This document shows, one piece after another, positions 59,601 through 64,000 of a DNA stretch of 64,000 nt. Every line of letters begins with the position of its first letter. The first letter of the stretch is position 1. Position numbers and translations under genes: made by a program. The notes under the pieces were generated by a model. The model was not told the origin of the DNA, ran no database searches, and saw only the letters and a program-made list of their open reading frames with translations. The DNA is from Apium graveolens (Eukaryota > Streptophyta > Magnoliopsida > Apiales > Apiaceae): assembly GCF_009905375.1 (NCBI RefSeq), contig NC_133650.1, positions 176,216,623 to 176,280,622 of the forward strand, given 5' to 3'.

Positions 59601-61410
59601 ATGGACCGAGCGAATACTCTGGCAGGAACCTCTTCCTCACGACCCGAACAGACGAAGCAAAGATTATTTGGGTTCGTTGCTTCATTTCCGGCGGCCAATA
59701 ATCGATTAGAATTGTTGAATGAGAATGGGAGGGGATGTACGACGAGTATATGATCCCTCGCGGTGCATATTGGTTGTACGATGCAGACGATGATGAGAGG
59801 ATCTACGACAACCCGGGGGTTCCGAAGGGATATGGAGATTGGGCAGTCGGTATCTCCAAATATGCCTTCAAGTGCGGCTTTCGGGTCCCCTTGTTGAATA
59901 TTTTAAGGCATCTGTTTGTCCAGATGGGCATCATGTTGGAACATATTGACCCAGATGGGTTCATTCACATCAAATGTTTCCAAAATCGTAGTTTATAGGC
60001 GGGGGTGAAGCCGCTCACGCGACTCTTTTGGTTCCACTACGACTTTCACAAGAACCCGAAGAGTTCAGGCTTCTACACCATTGCCTGCAGGGCAGGTCGT
60101 CTGGATTGGACCACCATAAATTCCAACAACAAAACTACTCAACCCATTGGTATTTTATTAGTAGTCCGAAGCTTAGCCAGTTTTTGATTTGACGAGAAGT
60201 CAACCCCACAAAACTCCTCATTCCTAACTTAAGCGAGGAAGAGAAGGAGCTCTATATTGCATTGGTCGATGCTAAGGTGGTGAAGCTTACATCTGAGGAG
60301 TACCGAAGCCAGGATTAAATTTATGGTTTGTGGGGTAGGGGTAACAAATATTCATCCTTTATTCTCTTTTTTTTCTTATATGCATGGCTATATTTTAACT
60401 GTGTCTAATTTGCTTCACCTAATCATCCTTATGTTTTATTTGCAGTGTCTTCCATGGAGGCTCTCTTGGAGAGGAAGGGAATGAAGACGACTGCGAAGAA
60501 GGTCATCGAGGAAGCTGCTAAGCAAATGGAAGGCGATCCTTCTCAGAATGAAGTGGAGAAGGAGACAAAAGCTGGCCGAAAGGAGCCTCCTGCTTCGGTC
60601 GAGATTGATGAAGAGGGCCAGGGCGGCCAAGATGGTATGAAGCAAGGTAATAAGCGGTAGAGGGGCTGAGACGGGGTCATTCAGACGTACGTCCCCGGCT
60701 GGGGGGTGCTGACGAGTGATCACACGGTCTACCCGGTGATGACGGTGACAAAGGAGGTCGCTCTGGACCTCTTCCGGGGGCTCCAACTTCCAGCTGATTG
60801 CTCGCTCTATTCCGCAGCTATTCCGACGGAGGCGTGCACAGAGCTTTTTTTTGTGAGTACTTAACTTTTTTGTACTTCGTTCGTCATTTTCTTATACTGT
60901 TTTTACTTCCTTATCATTCGGCATGACTAAGTTTTCTGCCTTGTGTTTTTGTCTCAGGCTACCATTTAGGCCGCTGCTACCACGTACAAGGTACATGACA
61001 TGCAGAGCCAAATGGCTATGGTCGTAGAGATTGAGCGGAGGACCACTGCTGCCGAGAAAAAGCTCCAAAAGGTTCAGTTGCTGAATGAGACCCTAGAGGG
61101 GTATGCGAAGATGCTTATCACGGAAAATCATCGGCTGGAGGGGGATTTGGCGAAGGCAAACAAGCGAATCGAAGGAAGGAATGCCCAGCTAAAAAAGGCT
61201 CAGAAAGAGCTTCAAAAAAAGCAGAAGATGATGGATATGACTGAGGAGTGATGCTTCCAGTTTGGTGCCGACCATGTGTTGAAGAAGGCACATGAGCTTG
61301 GCTGGGACTACAAGAAACTCTTGGATGAGTCTCTTAAAGATCCTATCGGTCGAACAAATGAAGCAGAGACCTCGGTAGTTTTTTCTGGAGAAGATGAAGA
61401 TCTCTCGTAG
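59601..61410 (+). pseudogene. Antisense extra ORF of a Tat-lineage gypsy element (Transposase_28-like)
   Basis: Starts MDRANTLAGTSSSRPEQTKQ at 59601 and shifts frame near 59730. It then reads the domain PRGAYWLYDADDDERIY ... FRVPLLNILRHLFVQMGI ... FHYDFHKNPKSSGFYTI, the style of the so-called putative gypsy-type transposon domain (PF04195). Further exons are 60446-60852 and 60958-61410, joined by a GT-AG intron (60853-60957), with a long coiled coil (61000-61248, EIERRTTAAEKKLQKVQLL...). Stops at 59996, near 60658 and near 60967. In Tat-lineage elements such extra ORFs lie between pol and the 3' LTR, often antisense, as here. Function unknown. Confidence 0.65.
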
Positions 61411-62472
61411 CCCGAGCTTCAGTCCTAGATCAGGACTTTTAATTTGTTTTCCTTTGTTAGTATGTACTAAAACCTTCGGGCTTTTCAACTTTAACTACCT
61501 TTGGGTGAATTATTTCATGGCCTTTGTGCCTTTTTTTATTTATCTTTATTACATTTATGGTTATTTACCTCAGAAATTTATAACTTGCTATGTTGGTTTT
61601 ATTCTGCCTTACCAATATTTTTTGTCGTATACTTTAAAATTGCATCTTTGGCTTCATTTTGGCCTTAAAATTTTGTATATTTCTGCCCAAGTGTTGAGGA
61701 TACAAGGAACTTTCCTTCGGAAGAACATTGGCTTAATTTGCCTTATTCCAAAGGGTATGGCTTGTGACGTCAAGACCTGAAAAACCATCATTAAACGAGC
61801 ATTACCTGAGATATGTTTAGGGCGAGTAAAGGAATTTTCTTTTTTGGGATTGCCCCTGAAAATGTGTTCGCTCGTCTCTTCATTTTATGGGATGAATGGC
61901 TTATATTCTTTGGGATTACCCCTAGATAAGGCTTCATTCATTCCTTTAATTGAATACATCACTTATAAAATATGAGTAAAAGATCAAGTTAGAGGGCGAA
62001 GAATAATATCTTCTTTGGGATTGCCCCTAGATATTTTTTATTCGCTCCTTTATGATATTGAAGATTTATGCAAAGTGAATTTTTTAATAGGACGAAGGAC
62101 AACAATATCGAGTTGAAGGATTTTTTTCGTGATAGGATTGCCACTGGATAATGTTCATCGCCTTTTAATGTAAACAATTAAACGTGGGCAGACTAAGGGT
62201 TTATCTTCTTCGGGTTTGCCCATGGATAAACTCGTTCATCCACTCAACATGTTATTGAAAATTCCTAAGTAGAAAGTGGTACGAGGGAAGTGTATATTTA
62301 TTGGTCGTTCATCTTTATATATCTCACAAACCTTAGGAATAAAGGAAAATACAATGAGAAGATATAAGAAATTTTCTTACTGGTAGAATTTTTGGAGGGC
62401 GGCTAGCATGCCAAGTGTTCTTGATTATCTCTTCAGCCATTTTTCCAACTTGTAAGTCCCTGGCCGAATGAC
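61411..62472. other. Non-coding region between antisense ORF and pol, with tandem repeats
   Basis: Diverged repeats built round TTTGGGATTGCCCCTAGATA occur at about 61843, 61909, 62014, 62129 and 62207, with unit lengths from 66 to 115 bp. Each is followed by a TTCATTC/TTCGCTC word. Variable tandem repeats in this place are known for Tat/Ogre elements. Confidence 0.6.
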
Positions 62473-63306
62473 CTATATCACTTTATACGGCCCTTCCGAG
62501 TTTCGATGAAACTTTCCTTGCTTCGTTGGCATAGATGCAGCAACCTCCCTTAGGGCGAAGTCTCCAATACCGAATGACCTTTTCTTCATGCTCGAATCAA
62601 AGTGTTGTGTGGCCTGCAGTAGATATTTTACATTCATTTGGTGTGCTGCTTCCCTTTCTTCTTCTAGCAGGTCCACATTCGCCCTTAGACCAAATTTGTT
62701 GATTTCCACATTATAGACCTTCATTCGGTAAGACTTCAGACCCGCATCAACTGGAACCAGGGCATTTGTTCCGCAAGTCAATCTGAAAGGAGTTTCTCTT
62801 GTAAAAGATCTAGGCGTTGTTCGGTAAGTCCATAAGACCCAGGGTAACTCTTCTTCCCATCTTCCTTTGGCTTCGCCTAATCTCTTCTTGATACCTTGGA
62901 AAATTATCTTATTGTTTGCTTCGACTGCCCCATTTCCTTGTGGATGGGCGACCGAACTAAACTTCTGTTGAACTCCGAAGTGATGGAGGAATTTCCCAAA
63001 CTTGTTTCCTACAAATTGCGTGCCATTGTCAGAGACACATACCTTCGTAATTTCGAACCTCGAAATGATTTGCTCGAGAAAGAACTTTTCCGCTTCTTCT
63101 TTGGTTATGACAGATAGTGGCTTGACTTCTACACACTTTGTCATGTATTCAATGGTAATAATGTAGTATTTCGCCTGCTTCGTACTGGTAGGTAGAATTC
63201 TCATAATGTCTATGGCCCACATTGTAAAAGGTATAGGGCTAAGAATCGAAGCCATTTCTTCTGGAGGCTGTTTCGGGACTGTCGTGAATAGTTGGAACGG
63301 TTCCAC
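62473..63306 (-). pseudogene. Ty3/gypsy (Tat-like) integrase
   Basis: 277 open codons. The core carries the three catalytic residues: Asp in WAIDIMR, Asp in VCVSDNGTQF and Glu in GNGAVEANNK. A C-terminal part follows (WVLWTYRTTPRSFTRETPF, then GDFALREVAASMPTKQGKFHRNSEGPYKVI). The N-terminal zinc-binding region lies upstream (about 63307-63480), broken by stops. Stop at 62473 close to the natural end. Catalytic motifs intact, but the polyprotein is not. Confidence 0.85.
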
Positions 63307-64000
63307 TTCTTAGCATATTTGCTCGCATCTTCTCGTAAAGTCAGCCAAAAGTGTTGAAGGATCATGAAGGCTAAAGACCGACCGTCCAGATGTTCTTCGC
63401 AAAACCCTCGTGTACTGCTTTTAAAGCCTGTTGTTACTCTTCAGGATTCAAACAACTTAATAGGGGCTGAGTGGCGAATCAGCGATATAACTTCCCATTG
63501 ACAATGGTGTAGCTTTCCGCTCTATATTTAATTTTTAGAGCTTCCCTTCGATCGATGCGGAGGATTCCCTTCTCCAAATAATTCTGAATGGAGGTCATCT
63601 AGTTTGCCCCTTGGTGTATTTCTAAGAAGTCCTTTCTTTCGATTGAAGGCATCTTGGCTTTAGTTAAATAAATAGAGCCAATTAGGCTCTGTGTTTCAGC
63701 CGAAGCTAGCCTTGAGAGGGCGTCCGCTCGACTGTTGTTCTCTCTTGCTATTTGACTTAATTCAAAAGTTTCAAATGTTAGGCAAGCTTCTCGTACTTTC
63801 ATAGTGTAGGCCTTCGTTCGGGGATCTTTTTGCTCATACTCCCCCGAGAAGTGTTTGACCATCAGCATGAAGTCACTAAATACCCTTAAGTATTTTGCCT
63901 CCAGACTTCTGGCTAATTCTATTTCGGCCAAAAGAGCCTAGTATTTTGCTTTATTGTTGGTGAGTGGGAAGTTAAACTGAATGACGTGGAAGATTTCATA
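63307..64000 (-). pseudogene. Tat-like second RNase H and link to integrase, runs off right edge
   Basis: The open piece 63931-63599 reads AEIELARSLEAKYLRVFSDFML ... GEYEQKDPRTKAYTMKVREA ... ENNSRADALSRLASAE, the extra archaeal-type RNase H that marks the Tat lineage. The stretch 63598-63307 encodes the linker and HHCC region (LSCLNPEE, ALKAVHEG) with stops. The rest of pol and the 5' LTR are beyond base 64000. Confidence 0.8.

Overview
This is plant nuclear DNA, not bacterial or viral. It holds one intact multi-exon host gene (46754-53151, minus strand) in a sea of LTR retrotransposons, MITEs and AT-rich intergenic DNA. The Sirevirus, Tekay-like and Tat-like elements point to a flowering plant; I lean to a eudicot (asterid, possibly Apiaceae), but that is inference from element style only.

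Left two-thirds (1-42091): five LTR elements nested in one another. The oldest is Sirevirus B (Ty1/copia, minus strand), with its 5' LTR at 41093-42091. Copia C (31146-40953, plus strand, target duplication GACAG) is inserted in its reverse transcriptase. A large Ty3/gypsy element G (14229-28138, plus strand, duplication AATAG) is inserted in its long third ORF. A second Sirevirus, A (1-10858, minus strand, running off the left edge), is inserted further along the same ORF. A minus-strand solo gypsy LTR, S (38705-40156, duplication AGTAT), sits in the right LTR of copia C. Both Sireviruses carry, downstream of pol, a related long third ORF preceded by a TATA-like box and a pyrimidine-rich leader, as if transcribed separately from gag-pol. 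The copia C leader holds an array of four imperfect hairpins (34237-34579) whose stems differ but whose loops share one 19-nt consensus. I rate these two the best candidates for something undescribed.

Middle (42092-46753): small debris, comprising a broken copia reverse transcriptase, three MITE-like elements and a stretch with an 81-bp (27-residue) repeat.

Host gene (46754-53151): nine exons give a 1069-residue PH-RCC1-FYVE-BRX protein (PRAF/RLD family) with all junctions GT-AG and in frame. A 56-bp GA microsatellite lies about 240 bp upstream of the ATG.

Right part (53152-64000): AT-rich intergenic DNA with two hAT-type MITEs that have perfect 8-bp target duplications, then a Tat-lineage Ty3/gypsy element. 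Its pol (RNase H, integrase) is on the minus strand and runs off the right edge. A spliced, degenerate antisense extra ORF with its own TATA box lies on the plus strand, and diverged tandem repeats lie between the two.
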